A DNA stretch of 64,000 nt from Acinetobacter pittii (GTDB lineage: Bacteria > Pseudomonadota > Gammaproteobacteria > Pseudomonadales > Moraxellaceae). How positions within the stretch are numbered: the stretch's first letter is position 1; every line of letters begins with the position of its first letter. Made by a program: the position numbers and the translations under genes. Location: assembly GCF_034067285.1 (NCBI RefSeq), contig NZ_CP139286.1:1922001-1986000 (forward strand), read 5' to 3'. Below are positions 53,666 to 62,213 of the stretch, in pieces. Below the pieces are notes generated by a model. It searched no databases and was not told the origin of the DNA. It saw only the letters and a program-made list of their open reading frames with translations.

Positions 53666-54975
53666 TGAAGACAAAGCATCTTAAACAGTTTTTTAAAGCA
53701 ACTACACTTGCTGCCCTAATCTCTTCATCAATGCATAGTTTTGCCCAACCCGCTGATGAAGTTGTGGCAATTGTGGACAATAGCGTAATTTTAAAAAGCG
53801 ATCTTCAACAAGGTATGGCTGAAGCAGCTCATGAACTGCAAGCACAAAAAAAAGAAGTTCCACCTCAGCAATATTTACAGTTTCAGGTATTGGATCAATT
53901 AATTTTGCGTCAAGCACAGCTTGAGCAAGTTAAAAAATATGGCATCAAACCTGATGAAAAGAGCTTAAATGAAGCTGTACTCAAAGTAGCTAGTCAATCT
54001 GGGTCTAAAAGTTTAGAAGCTTTCCAGCAAAAACTAGACGCTATGGCTCCAGGGACTTATGAAAGTTTACGTAGTCGAATCGCTGAAGATCTAGCGATTA
54101 GCCGTTTACGTCAACAACAAGTCATGTCTCGTATTAAAATCAGTGATCAAGATGTAGAGAACTTCTTAAAATCCCCTCAGGGACAAGCTGCGTTAGGCAA
54201 CCAAGCACATGTGATTCATATGCGTATTTCTGGTGATAATGCACAGGAAGTTCAATCTGTAGCTCAAGAAGTGCGTTCAAAGCTTGCACAAAGTAATGAC
54301 ATAAATGCATTAAAGAAACTTTCAACCACAAATGTAAAAGTTGAAGGTGCTGATATGGGTTTCCGTCCACTGTCTGATATTCCTGCTGAACTTGCTGCCC
54401 GCATTACTCCATTACAAGATGGTCAAACAACTGACTTAGTATCGGTACGTGATGGTGTGCATGTTTTAAAGCTTCTTGAACGTAAACAAAATGAGCAAAA
54501 AGCTTTAGTACCTCAATTTCAAACTCGCCACATTCTTATTCAACCATCTGAAGTAGTGAGTCCTGAGAATGCCAAGCAAATTATTGATAACATCTATAAA
54601 CGCTTAAAAGCTGGTGAGGATTTTGCAACCTTAGCTGCAACCTATTCAAATGATACAGGCTCCGCACGTGATGGCGGAAGTTTAGGCTGGGTAACACCTG
54701 GAATGATGGTGCCTGAATTTGATAAAAAAATGCAGGAGATTTCTGTAGGTCAGATTAGTGAACCATTCCAAACTCAATTTGGTTGGCATATCTTACAAGT
54801 GACAGACAAACGCGAAAAAGATATGACTCATGAATATCAAGTGCGTATGGCACGTCAGATTTTAGGTGAACGTCAATTTAACACCGAAATTGATAGCTGG
54901 TTACGTGAAGTACGTGCAAATGCGTATGTAGAAATCAAAGATCCAAGTCTAGATAAAAAGAATTTACAAAAGTAA
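53665..54975 (+). CDS. surA: periplasmic chaperone/peptidyl-prolyl isomerase SurA
   Basis: A protein of 436 aa. The start ATG at 53665 shares its A with the lptD stop (TAATG). Signal peptide MKTKHLKQFFKATTLAALIS ends at HSFAQP. The SurA N-terminal chaperone domain is followed by a degenerate first parvulin domain and a complete second one (RHILIQ ... GSARDGGSLGWV ... FGWHILQV). It escorts barrel proteins such as LptD to BAM, so the lptD-surA pairing is functionally sensible. Confidence 0.95.
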   Translation: MKTKHLKQFFKATTLAALISSSMHSFAQPADEVVAIVDNSVILKSDLQQGMAEAAHELQAQKKEVPPQQYLQFQVLDQLILRQAQLEQVKKYGIKPDEKSLNEAVLKVASQSGSKSLEAFQQKLDAMAPGTYESLRSRIAEDLAISRLRQQQVMSRIKISDQDVENFLKSPQGQAALGNQAHVIHMRISGDNAQEVQSVAQEVRSKLAQSNDINALKKLSTTNVKVEGADMGFRPLSDIPAELAARITPLQDGQTTDLVSVRDGVHVLKLLERKQNEQKALVPQFQTRHILIQPSEVVSPENAKQIIDNIYKRLKAGEDFATLAATYSNDTGSARDGGSLGWVTPGMMVPEFDKKMQEISVGQISEPFQTQFGWHILQVTDKREKDMTHEYQVRMARQILGERQFNTEIDSWLREVRANAYVEIKDPSLDKKNLQK

Positions 54976-54992
54976 GTTCTTCTCTTGTCATA

Positions 54993-55022
54993 AAAAAACC
55001 TGTGTTTATCACAGGTTTTTTT
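54993..55022 (+). terminator. terminator after surA
   Basis: A run of A and CCTGTG pairs with CACAGG and a seven-base T run across a TTTAT loop, 17 bp past the surA stop. Confidence 0.88.
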
Positions 55023-55046
55023 ATGAATGAAATTTACCCAATAAAA

Positions 55047-55072
55047 AAACCGGTTATATAAATAACCGGTTT
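55047..55072 (-). terminator. terminator after fba
   Basis: AAACCGGTTAT and ATAACCGGTTT are perfect complements around ATAA. On the minus strand a T run follows the stem. It lies 25 bp past the fba stop and 25 bp from the surA terminator. Confidence 0.85.
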
Positions 55073-55096
55073 CTATAAATTAGACCCTAATGGGAA

Positions 55097-56134
55097 TTAT
55101 TTATAACGATCAACCATTTTCTCTAAAGAAATTGGACGAATCTTGTCAGCATTTCCAGCCGTACCAAATGCTTCATAACGATCAATACAAATTTGCTTCA
55201 TTGAATCTACAGTTTTAGCAAAGTATTTACGTGGATCGAACTCAGCTGGGTTTTCAGCCATAAACTGACGAATTGCACCAGTAGATGCTAAACGTAAGTC
55301 TGTATCGATATTAATCTTACGAACACCATGTTTAATTGCTTCTACAAGCTGTTCAACAGGTACGCCATAAGTCTCTTTAATATCACCACCGAACTCATTG
55401 ATTACTTTCAACCATTCTTGTGGCACAGAACTTGAACCATGCATAACAAGATGAGTATTTGGTAATGCCGCATGAATTTCTTTAATACGGTCAATCGCCA
55501 AGATATCGCCTGTAGGTGGACGAGTGAATTTGTAAGCACCATGTGAAGTACCCACAGCAATCGCCAATGCATCTACATTAGTATCGGCAACAAACTGAGT
55601 CGCTTCTTCAACAGAAGTAAGAAGTTGTGAGTGATCAAGTACACCTTCAGCACCAACACCATCTTCTTCGCCAGCCATACCAGTTTCAAGGCTACCTAAA
55701 CAGCCAATTTCACCTTCAACAGAAACACCGCAAGCGTGTGCTAAAGCAACAACATTACGAGTTACATCAACGTTGTATTCGTACGATGTAGGTGTTTTAC
55801 CATCTGTACCTAATGAACCGTCCATCATCACTGAGCTAAAGCCAAGCTGAATTGAACGCTGACAAATTTCTGGGCTTGTTCCATGGTCTTGATGCATTAC
55901 CACTGGAATATGCGGCCATTCTTCAATTGCAGCCAAAATAAGATGGCGTAAGAATGGAGCGCCTGCATATTTGCGAGCTCCAGCTGATGCTTGAACAATT
56001 ACTGGTGAATTGGTTGCATCTGCGGCAAGCATAATTGCACGCATTTGTTCTAAGTTATTTACGTTAAATGCTGGTACGCCGTAGTTATGTTCAGCAGCGT
56101 GATCCAAGAGCTGGCGCATTGAAATGAGTGCCAT
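55097..56134 (-). CDS. fba: class II fructose-1,6-bisphosphate aldolase
   Basis: A 345-aa zinc aldolase of the Cbb/type B subgroup. It has [12 protein letters not shown] with metal ligand His84 (H81-Q-D-H84), [24 protein letters not shown] and [10 protein letters not shown]. It works mainly in gluconeogenesis, because Acinetobacter lacks a normal Embden-Meyerhof pathway. GGAGG precedes the ATG. It follows the lipoprotein and pgk genes on the same strand but has its own terminators on both sides. Confidence 0.95.
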   Translation of the reverse strand: MALISMRQLLDHAAEHNYGVPAFNVNNLEQMRAIMLAADATNSPVIVQASAGARKYAGAPFLRHLILAAIEEWPHIPVVMHQDHGTSPEICQRSIQLGFSSVMMDGSLGTDGKTPTSYEYNVDVTRNVVALAHACGVSVEGEIGCLGSLETGMAGEEDGVGAEGVLDHSQLLTSVEEATQFVADTNVDALAIAVGTSHGAYKFTRPPTGDILAIDRIKEIHAALPNTHLVMHGSSSVPQEWLKVINEFGGDIKETYGVPVEQLVEAIKHGVRKINIDTDLRLASTGAIRQFMAENPAEFDPRKYFAKTVDSMKQICIDRYEAFGTAGNADKIRPISLEKMVDRYK

Positions 56135-56210
56135 AATATCCTCCCAGGTAGTGCGGCTTATTCTACCCTGTCATTTATTTCAATTCAGCAACAAATCACA
56201 GTATTTCAAA

Positions 56211-56239
56211 AAAAATCCCCGCATTTGCAGGGATTTTTT
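56211..56239 (-). terminator. terminator after the small lipoprotein gene
   Basis: AAAAATCCC pairs with GGGATTTTT, with an inner GC/GC pair around ATTT, 17 bp past the stop codon. On the minus strand it ends in a T run. Confidence 0.85.
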
Positions 56240-56255
56240 AACAAAAAACAACAAA

Positions 56256-56501
56256 TTAATGTGTTTCTGAAGCAGCAGCCTCACTGGGCGCACTCCCTTC
56301 AGCTACATCTGTATTCTTTTCATCTAGCACCGGCTTATCAATCGCATCAATTGCTGCTTGTTGCTCAGGCGTTACTTTTTCAGAAACAGCAGTAGAAGCT
56401 GCCGATTCTTGTCCAGCTTGAGAGGCTTCATCTTTCTTAGCACAAGCAGTCAACATCATCGGTACAATTAACACAGCAGCAAATGTAAGCTTTAAATTCA
56501 T
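56256..56501 (-). CDS. small lipoprotein, unknown function
   Basis: An 81-aa protein (ATG at 56501; a GTG one codon earlier also fits). It has a lipoprotein signal peptide and the lipobox L-T-A-C (Cys20), then a short Ala/Glu/Ser-rich acidic chain (VTPEQQAAIDAIDKPVLDE) without cysteines or a clear fold. After lipidation it would be an outer- or inner-membrane-anchored, mostly disordered peptide of about 61 residues. Residue +2 is Ala, so export to the outer membrane is expected. It stands between fba and pgk with its own terminator. I do not recognise a family. Confidence 0.75.
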   Translation of the reverse strand: MNLKLTFAAVLIVPMMLTACAKKDEASQAGQESAASTAVSEKVTPEQQAAIDAIDKPVLDEKNTDVAEGSAPSEAAASETH

Positions 56502-56580
56502 CACTATTGTCCACAGTTGGTGATTTAATACTCATTATTTTATTGCAGATATATGACAATTTAATGACTTATCAATGAAA

Positions 56581-56604
56581 AAGGGATTGGTCACCCAATC
56601 CCTT
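56581..56604 (-). terminator. terminator after pgk
   Basis: AAGGGATTGG and CCAATCCCTT are perfect 10-bp complements around TCAC. On the minus strand a T run follows. It starts 20 bp past the pgk stop. Confidence 0.88.
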
Positions 56605-56624
56605 CTTATTTTTATATAACAGTA

Positions 56625-57812
56625 TTAAGCACGTTCAAGTAGAACAGCCACTGCTGGCAATGTTTTTCCTTCAACAAACTCAAGGAACGCACCACCACCT
56701 GTAGAAATATAACCAATTTGCTCAGCTACATTATATTTATCAATCGCTGCCAATGTATCACCACCACCAGCAATAGAGAATCCTTCAGATTGTGCAACCG
56801 CAAGGGAAAGTGCTTTTGTACCCTCACCAAATTGATCTACTTCAAATACACCCACTGGGCCGTTCCAAAGAATCGTTTTTGATGTTGTTAAAATATTAGC
56901 AAATGCTTTAGCAGTTTCAGGACCCACGTCTAAAATCATGTCATTTGCAGTCACATCTTCTACTTTCTTCACAACAGCTTGAGCTGCTGCTAAAGAACCT
57001 AAGAAATCTTCAAAATTAATTTGTGATGCATCAGCAACCACAACATCTGTAGGAAGCGGAACGCTTACTTTAGCAGCAATTTGTTTTGCAGTTTCAACCA
57101 AGTCAGCTTCATATAATGATTTACCAACGTTAAAACCAGCAGCTGCCAAGAATGTATTTGCAATGCCACCACCAACGATCAGTTGATCACAGATACTAGA
57201 AAGTGAGTTTAAAACATCAAGCTTAGTCGAAACTTTAGAACCAGCAACAATTGCAACCATTGGTTTTTCAGGAGTTTGCATTGCACGGCCTAACGCATCT
57301 AATTCAGCAGCCAACAAAGGACCAGCTGCTGCTACCGGAGCGAAACGAGCTACACCTTCCGTAGATGCTTCTGCACGATGAGCAGTACCAAATGCATCCA
57401 TAACAAATACGTCACATAATGCAGCATACTTTTGAGCAAGTTCTGGATTATTTTTCTTTTCGCCATGGTTAAAGCGTACATTCTCAAGCAATACGACTTG
57501 ACCAGCTTCAACTTCAACACCATCAAGATAATCTGTTAATAATTTAACTTCTTGGCCCAATACTTCTGTTAAATAAGCAGCAACTGGTGCAAGTGATTGT
57601 TCTGGCTTTGGTTCACCTTCAACAGGACGACCTAGATGTGAAAATACCATCACTGCTGCGCCTTTATCTAAAGCAGCTTTAATCGTTGGTAATGCTGCAC
57701 GTAAGCGAGCATCGCTAGTAATCACACCATTTTTGACAGGAACGTTTAAATCTTCACGAATAAGGACACGTTTGCCTGTTAAGTTTAGGTCAGTCATACG
57801 CTGAAAATTCAT
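56625..57812 (-). CDS. pgk: phosphoglycerate kinase
   Basis: A 395-aa two-domain kinase with the N-terminal signature [32 protein letters not shown], and a C-terminal [14 protein letters not shown] nucleotide-binding loop. It interconverts 3-phosphoglycerate and 1,3-bisphosphoglycerate, here mostly for gluconeogenesis. It is divergent from the DUF2237 gene, with 138 bp between them. Confidence 0.97.
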   Translation of the reverse strand: MNFQRMTDLNLTGKRVLIREDLNVPVKNGVITSDARLRAALPTIKAALDKGAAVMVFSHLGRPVEGEPKPEQSLAPVAAYLTEVLGQEVKLLTDYLDGVEVEAGQVVLLENVRFNHGEKKNNPELAQKYAALCDVFVMDAFGTAHRAEASTEGVARFAPVAAAGPLLAAELDALGRAMQTPEKPMVAIVAGSKVSTKLDVLNSLSSICDQLIVGGGIANTFLAAAGFNVGKSLYEADLVETAKQIAAKVSVPLPTDVVVADASQINFEDFLGSLAAAQAVVKKVEDVTANDMILDVGPETAKAFANILTTSKTILWNGPVGVFEVDQFGEGTKALSLAVAQSEGFSIAGGGDTLAAIDKYNVAEQIGYISTGGGAFLEFVEGKTLPAVAVLLERA

Positions 57813-57950
57813 GTAAAGCTCTCTTTATGATTTTAAAAACGCGCCAATTTTAAATGATTACATCAAAAAAGGTTAGTTTTTTTGCATAAAAGCTGTAGAA
57901 AGCCCCAGTTTTGATTATGATAGAGGTAGTTATTTGATATTTCACCCATT

Positions 57951-58334
57951 ATGTCTATTCATCCAGATCCGCAAATCAATCGCTTAAATGTTTTAGGGGA
58001 ACCTTTAGCAAGTTGTTGCTTTGACCCTATTACAGGCTATTTTAGAAATGGTTTTTGCCACACTGCAGTAACAGACCTTGGTCAACACACAGTCTGTGCA
58101 CAAATGACCTCTGATTTCTTAAATTTTTCTCAAAAAATTGGCAATGATCTCATCACGCCTTTACCAGAAGTAGGTTTCCCAGGTCTAAAACCAGGTGATT
58201 TCTGGTGTATCTGTGTAACGCGCTGGGTAGAGGCTTATCAAGCTGGTGAAGCCCCTCCTATTAAAATACATGCATGTCATCAAGCTGTATTAAGCTATGT
58301 ACCCTTAGATGTTTTAATGGAATTTGCAGTGTAA
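57951..58334 (+). CDS. DUF2237 family protein
   Basis: A 127-aa cysteine-containing protein with the family opening LNVLGEPLASCCFDPITGYFR broken by normal variation, then HTVCAQMTSDFLNFSQKIGNDL and FPGLKPGDFWCICVTRW. Conserved cysteines and a HACHQAVL segment suggest metal or redox chemistry, but no function is established for the family. Its stop overlaps the maf start (TAATG), so the two are translationally coupled. Confidence 0.88.
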   Translation: MSIHPDPQINRLNVLGEPLASCCFDPITGYFRNGFCHTAVTDLGQHTVCAQMTSDFLNFSQKIGNDLITPLPEVGFPGLKPGDFWCICVTRWVEAYQAGEAPPIKIHACHQAVLSYVPLDVLMEFAV

Positions 58335-58927
58335 TGGTACAGCCACAAATTATTTTGGCATCCAGTAGTCAAACTCGCAAAGACTTAATGAATCGTCTTG
58401 GAATTAATTATATCTGTGTAAGTCCGGATATTGATGAAAATCCTCGTGGTGAAACCCATGCCGATGAACTTGCGAAAAGGCTCGCTTTCACAAAAGCCCA
58501 AGTGATTGCTGCACAAAATCCTAATGCGATTGTTATTGGTTCAGATCAAGTTGCTTGGCGAGAACATGCTCCGCATGACTTTATTGGCAAACCACTGTCT
58601 ATCGAAAATGCTAAAGTACAACTAGCCAATAATTCTGGTCGAACTGTTTTCTTTAGTACAGCTCTTAGCGTGCAATGGCTTGATAGAAACTTTGAACAAA
58701 CGCTGGTTGAACATTATCAAGTTAAATTTCGAAACCTGAATCAAGCTGAAATTGAACGATACGTTTTATTAGATCAGCCACTACATTGCGCAGGTAGCTT
58801 TAAGTGTGAAAGTTTGGGAATTAGCTTGTTTGAAAAAATGATAGGCCAAGACCAGACAACACTTATGGGGCTTCCTATGATTCAACTTTGCCATATTTTA
58901 AGGCAGCTTGAGCTACAAATTCCTTAA
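58334..58927 (+). CDS. Maf-family nucleotide pyrophosphatase (YceF-type)
   Basis: A protein of 197 aa from the ATG at 58334, which shares its A with the preceding stop. An earlier in-frame ATG at 58274 is inside DUF2237. The Maf signature I-L-A-S-S-S-Q-T-R-K is at 6-15, then SPDIDENPRGETHADELAKRLA and VIGSDQVAW. Such enzymes hydrolyse non-canonical nucleotides. YceF acts on 7-methyl-GTP. The SFKCESLGISLFEKM segment fits the YceF group. roxA follows after 30 bp. Confidence 0.9.
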   Translation: MVQPQIILASSSQTRKDLMNRLGINYICVSPDIDENPRGETHADELAKRLAFTKAQVIAAQNPNAIVIGSDQVAWREHAPHDFIGKPLSIENAKVQLANNSGRTVFFSTALSVQWLDRNFEQTLVEHYQVKFRNLNQAEIERYVLLDQPLHCAGSFKCESLGISLFEKMIGQDQTTLMGLPMIQLCHILRQLELQIP

Positions 58928-58957
58928 TTTTAAATGTTTTATAAATAGGTTATTTCC

Positions 58958-60121
58958 ATGACAGAACCTTTAACAGTTTTAGGCGGTATTACTGCCGAAC
59001 AATTCTTAGCAGAATATTGGCAAAAAAAACCTTTGTTGGTACGTAACGGATTGCCAGAGATTGTAGGTCTTTTAGAGCCCCAAGATGTGCAAGAACTTGC
59101 TTTAGAAGAACATGCAAGTGCCCGACTCATTCGCCAAAAAGATAGAAATCCAAATGAATGGCACGTAAAGTCTTCACCTTTAACCAAAGGTGACTTTCAA
59201 AAGCTACCCAAATTATGGACTCTGTTAGTACAGGCAGTAGATCACTACTCTTTCGATCTTTCTGAACTTTGGAAAAAATTTCCTTTTATTCCTCAATGGC
59301 GCCGTGACGATATTATGGTGTCATATGCTCCCAAAGGTGGTTCAGTTGGAAAACATTTTGATTTTTATGATGTGTTTCTAGTTCAAGGTCACGGACACCG
59401 TCGCTGGCAGTTAGGGCAAATGTGTGATGTAAATACTGCATTTGTGCCAAATCAACCTTTAAAACTTCTACCAGAAATAGACGTGCAATTTGATGAGGTT
59501 TTAGCACCAGGCGATTTACTCTATGTTCCACCCGGAATGGCACATTATGGCGTTGCTGAAGATGATTGTTTAACTTTCTCTTTTGGCTTTCGCATGCCAA
59601 ACGTTGCAGGAATGATGGAGCGTATTAGTGATCAGTTTTCAGCTAATACTTTATTGCAAAATCCTGTTATAGATATCGCACGCAAACAAATGAGCCAAAT
59701 TGGCGAAATGAATGCAACTGAACTGAGCTACCTCAAAGACTTAGTTTTAGCACAGTTACAAGATTCCTCAGCGCTTGATGCAGCAATCATGTCTTACATG
59801 AGTGAACCTAAATATCCAGATAACATTCCTGAACCTGATGAAATCGAAGCTAATGATCTTAAAGAGATTTTATACGAGGGTTATGAAGTTCTATTAGAGC
59901 CAGCCTCCCGCTTGCTCTATACGGAAAAAGATGAGGCATTAAACTTTTGGGGAAATGGCGAAGCATTATGTATAGCTGAAAATTTTGCACCAAAATTAAA
60001 AGCTATTGCTAATGGAGAAAGTCTAGCTTTCAATAGCGAGTTTAATGATCTTGAAGTTCTAGAGAATGTTGCTTACTTACTCAATGAATCTATTCTGATG
60101 TTATTACCACCTTCAGAATAA
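58958..60121 (+). CDS. roxA: 50S ribosomal protein L16 arginine hydroxylase (RoxA/YcfD)
   Basis: A JmjC-type 2-oxoglutarate/Fe(II) oxygenase of 387 aa. The metal triad is His133, Asp135 (GKHFDFYDVF) and His196 (PPGMAHYGV), matching H125-D127-H187 of E. coli YcfD. The C-terminal winged-helix-like part is present. It hydroxylates an arginine of ribosomal protein L16. It is the third gene of the DUF2237-maf-roxA run and is followed by a terminator. Confidence 0.92.
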   Translation: MTEPLTVLGGITAEQFLAEYWQKKPLLVRNGLPEIVGLLEPQDVQELALEEHASARLIRQKDRNPNEWHVKSSPLTKGDFQKLPKLWTLLVQAVDHYSFDLSELWKKFPFIPQWRRDDIMVSYAPKGGSVGKHFDFYDVFLVQGHGHRRWQLGQMCDVNTAFVPNQPLKLLPEIDVQFDEVLAPGDLLYVPPGMAHYGVAEDDCLTFSFGFRMPNVAGMMERISDQFSANTLLQNPVIDIARKQMSQIGEMNATELSYLKDLVLAQLQDSSALDAAIMSYMSEPKYPDNIPEPDEIEANDLKEILYEGYEVLLEPASRLLYTEKDEALNFWGNGEALCIAENFAPKLKAIANGESLAFNSEFNDLEVLENVAYLLNESILMLLPPSE

Positions 60122-60463
60122 TAAGCTTTACGAAAATGGACTTTTTATGGAAATGAAAAGTCCATTTTTTTTAAATAGATTCTAGTCAATATTGCTTTAA
60201 AATTTTAAATAAACTTATGTTAAAAAATGATTAACTTCAAGAAGTTTGAAATGTAATTTAGAAATTTCGAAAGCCAAATTATTTAAAAATATATTCTAGA
60301 AATTATTTACTCTTTCCTTAAAAAGTAAAACTTCAGCGTTTAAAAAATAATATCTTTTTTCTATCAATAACAAACAATACCTTGTAAAATTAAGCCATCT
60401 AGATTCTCATTGATAAAGATCACCGTTCAAGCTAATAGCAATTCATTTATGAGAGGCTAAAAT
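60122..60463. other. intergenic region between roxA and tetR
   Basis: 342 bp. After the roxA terminator the rest (60173-60463) is very A+T-rich and holds the presumed tetR promoter. No copy of the palindrome found at 61147 is visible here, and I see no open frame worth reporting. Confidence 0.5.
60133..60172 (+). terminator. terminator after roxA
   Basis: AAAATGGACTTTT pairs with AAAAGTCCATTTT over 13 bp around a 10-nt loop and is followed by T residues (eight in the run). Confidence 0.92.
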
Positions 60464-61027
60464 ATGTCGAAAAAAGATGACATTATTAACACCGCATTAA
60501 GACTTTTTAACTCGTATAGCTATAATTCTATAGGTGTAGATCGCATCATTAATGAATCTGGCGTTGCAAAAATGACTTTTTATAAGCATTTCCCATCAAA
60601 AGAAAAATTAATTGAAGAGTGTCTACTTCTACGTAATACGCTTTTACAAAACTCTCTTACCGCAGCCTTATCAAAACATGATGAGTTAGACCCTCTTGCA
60701 AGAATTAAAGCAGTTTTTTTATGGTATTCCGACTGGTTTAATAGTGAAGATTTTAATGGCTGTATGTTTCAAAAGGCTTTGGAAGAAGTTTTAAAACAAT
60801 ATCCTTCAACGCATCAACCAGCAACTTTATATAAAGCTTGGTTAACTCAACTCATGCAAAACTTGCTTAACCAGTATGAGGTAAAAGAACCAGTTCCCCT
60901 ATCCTTGTTATTAGTTAATATCTTGGAAGGCATGACCATACAAGCCCAAGTTGAACATGGTTCAATAAAGATTAATGATTACTGGACTCGAGTAGAAAAG
61001 TTAATCGACTTTGAAAGAGCTGCATAA
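60464..61027 (+). CDS. TetR-family transcriptional regulator
   Basis: A 187-aa protein with an N-terminal HTH (SIGVDRIINESGVAKMTFYKHFPSKEKL, about 23-50) and a ligand domain containing F-N-G-C-M-F-Q-K-A-L. The G-C-x-F motif is common to a TetR branch that includes LmrA/YxaF-like repressors of efflux or detoxification genes. GAGAGG precedes the ATG. The nearest plausible operator is the perfect palindrome at 61147-61162, downstream of the gene. No structural target gene lies next to it. Confidence 0.88.
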   Translation: MSKKDDIINTALRLFNSYSYNSIGVDRIINESGVAKMTFYKHFPSKEKLIEECLLLRNTLLQNSLTAALSKHDELDPLARIKAVFLWYSDWFNSEDFNGCMFQKALEEVLKQYPSTHQPATLYKAWLTQLMQNLLNQYEVKEPVPLSLLLVNILEGMTIQAQVEHGSIKINDYWTRVEKLIDFERAA

Positions 61028-61085
61028 AAATAAAGCGTGATATTCTTCTTCTTATATTTAATGATTCTTCTTATGTATCACGCTG

Positions 61086-61125
61086 CGTCTGAAAGTCATT
61101 TTGGTTCAAATTTAGACGTTTTTTT
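61086..61125 (+). terminator. terminator after tetR
   Basis: CGTCTGAA pairs with TTTAGACG (one G-U pair) and runs straight into seven T. A second, long-looped complement pair AGCGTGATA/TATCACGCT (61034-61042, 61076-61084) lies just before it. Confidence 0.75.
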
Positions 61126-61146
61126 CGACCTTACTAAACCAAAATA

Positions 61147-61162
61147 TACAGACCTGTCTGTA
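61147..61162. promoter_or_regulatory. perfect TetR-type operator without an adjacent gene
   Basis: TACAGAC-CT-GTCTGTA, a perfect inverted repeat with 7-bp arms. AGAC/GTCT half-sites with a short centre are typical of TetR-family operators such as the LmrA/QdoR box of Bacillus. The nearest regulator gene is tetR, which ends at 61027. No start codon follows on the plus strand before arsR at 61496, and the tetR terminator lies on the other side. Confidence 0.6.
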
Positions 61163-61472
61163 CAAAACAGATTATATATTTAAAAAATAAAAACTCAATC
61201 ATTTTTTATCATTTGCTTAAAGATAAATTAGATTTAACTATTTATTGGAACTGAATTGGAATTATTTTAGGTTGACTTCAATTCAATTATACTTAACAAT
61301 TACACTTATAACACAACGCAACACTTTAGACACAAAATAACTACAAACAGTTGTTTTTAATTAGAAAGACTGCTTATTTATCAATTCCACTTATATTGCT
61401 TTTCAACAAAAACAATTGGATTGATTAGTTTTGCTACATTCATTTTCGTAAGATCAATCTATACTATGCCCG

Positions 61473-61486
61473 CTATATTGATATAG
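61473..61486. promoter_or_regulatory. palindrome at the arsR start, candidate autoregulatory operator
   Basis: CTATAT-TG-ATATAG is a perfect inverted repeat starting eight bases after the TATACT -10 candidate and ending nine bases before the ATG. Binding there would block transcription start, as in BigR-type autoregulation. Confidence 0.55.
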
Positions 61487-61495
61487 GTATAAAGT

Positions 61496-61807
61496 ATGAA
61501 AGATGGACTCCAAATTGAAGAAATGAAAAATGCGGCTGATTCAGTCGTTGGAATTCTCAAATCTTTGGCTAATACAGATCGTTTATTAATTTTATGTCAC
61601 TTAGCTTATGAGGAGTTAAATGTCTCTCAAATTGAAGAGAAGACCCAAATTACCCAGCCTACTCTTTCACAACAACTTATGATGCTACGCAAAAGTGATG
61701 TTGTATCCACCCGTCGTGATGGTAAGCAAATTTTTTATTCTATTAAGGATGACAATATGCATTCAATTTTAAATACTCTTCACCAGCTGTACTGTGCAAG
61801 TAAATAA
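61496..61807 (+). CDS. ArsR-family regulator, likely persulfide/redox sensor (BigR/SqrR/YgaV type)
   Basis: A 103-aa winged-helix protein with SLANTDRLLILCHL, then LNVSQIEEKTQITQPTLSQQLMML and the wing STRRDGKQIFYSI. It lacks the C-x-C-x-x-C metal site of classical ArsR. It has just two cysteines, Cys34 in LLILCHL and Cys100 in LYCAS. Their spacing of 66 residues is the same as Cys42/Cys108 in BigR and Cys41/Cys107 in SqrR, which sense reactive sulfur through a tetrasulfide bridge. The sensor role is therefore inferred with fair support. No sulfide-oxidation gene is adjacent. It is probably autoregulated. Confidence 0.85.
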   Translation: MKDGLQIEEMKNAADSVVGILKSLANTDRLLILCHLAYEELNVSQIEEKTQITQPTLSQQLMMLRKSDVVSTRRDGKQIFYSIKDDNMHSILNTLHQLYCASK

Positions 61808-62213
61808 TATTTTTAAATTATAAATTTATAATAATAGTAGTAATTTCCTGAAATATGCGATTTTTCAGCTTGAAAGCTTAGAGTTTAGTCGAAGCACAAA
61901 GTTTTGAAAATTCGCGTAGCTTTTCCCAAATCGTAACCACGATAAATCTTTTCAGTCTATTCTTCTTTAAGCAGTTTAGGAGTTTCACAGCTTTTTGATA
62001 TCACAAGTTTTTTTAATGAGCAATTAACAAACAAAACCACTAAGTAAAAAAATTAAGATTTAAAATTAAAAATAATAAAAACAACAGTTTAATATTACCA
62101 GCAACTATAAAAACTTATTGTTATTATAAAAAAGCTTAAGATTCACATCACTTAAGTATAAAATACTTCGCTTGTTCAACCTTTAGCCATGATTAGGTTA
62201 ATAAGGCCTTTAT
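61808..62213. other. intergenic region between arsR and sstT
   Basis: 406 bp, A+T-rich. It must contain the sstT promoter and leader. No strong terminator, palindrome or open reading frame with a ribosome site is evident. Confidence 0.5.

Larger units (their letters stand above)
61028..61495. other. intergenic region between tetR and arsR
   Basis: 468 bp. It contains the tetR terminator, the orphan operator, and the arsR promoter (TATACT at 61460-61465) with its own palindrome. The 300 bp between 61163 and 61460 are A+T-rich and hold no readable gene, which would fit a deleted or decayed target gene. Confidence 0.5.

Noticed and set aside
61034..61084. AGCGTGATA/TATCACGCT pair as an operator
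   Set aside because: The 33-nt loop is too long for an operator, and the pair lies in the tetR 3' region, so it is better seen as part of the terminator structure.
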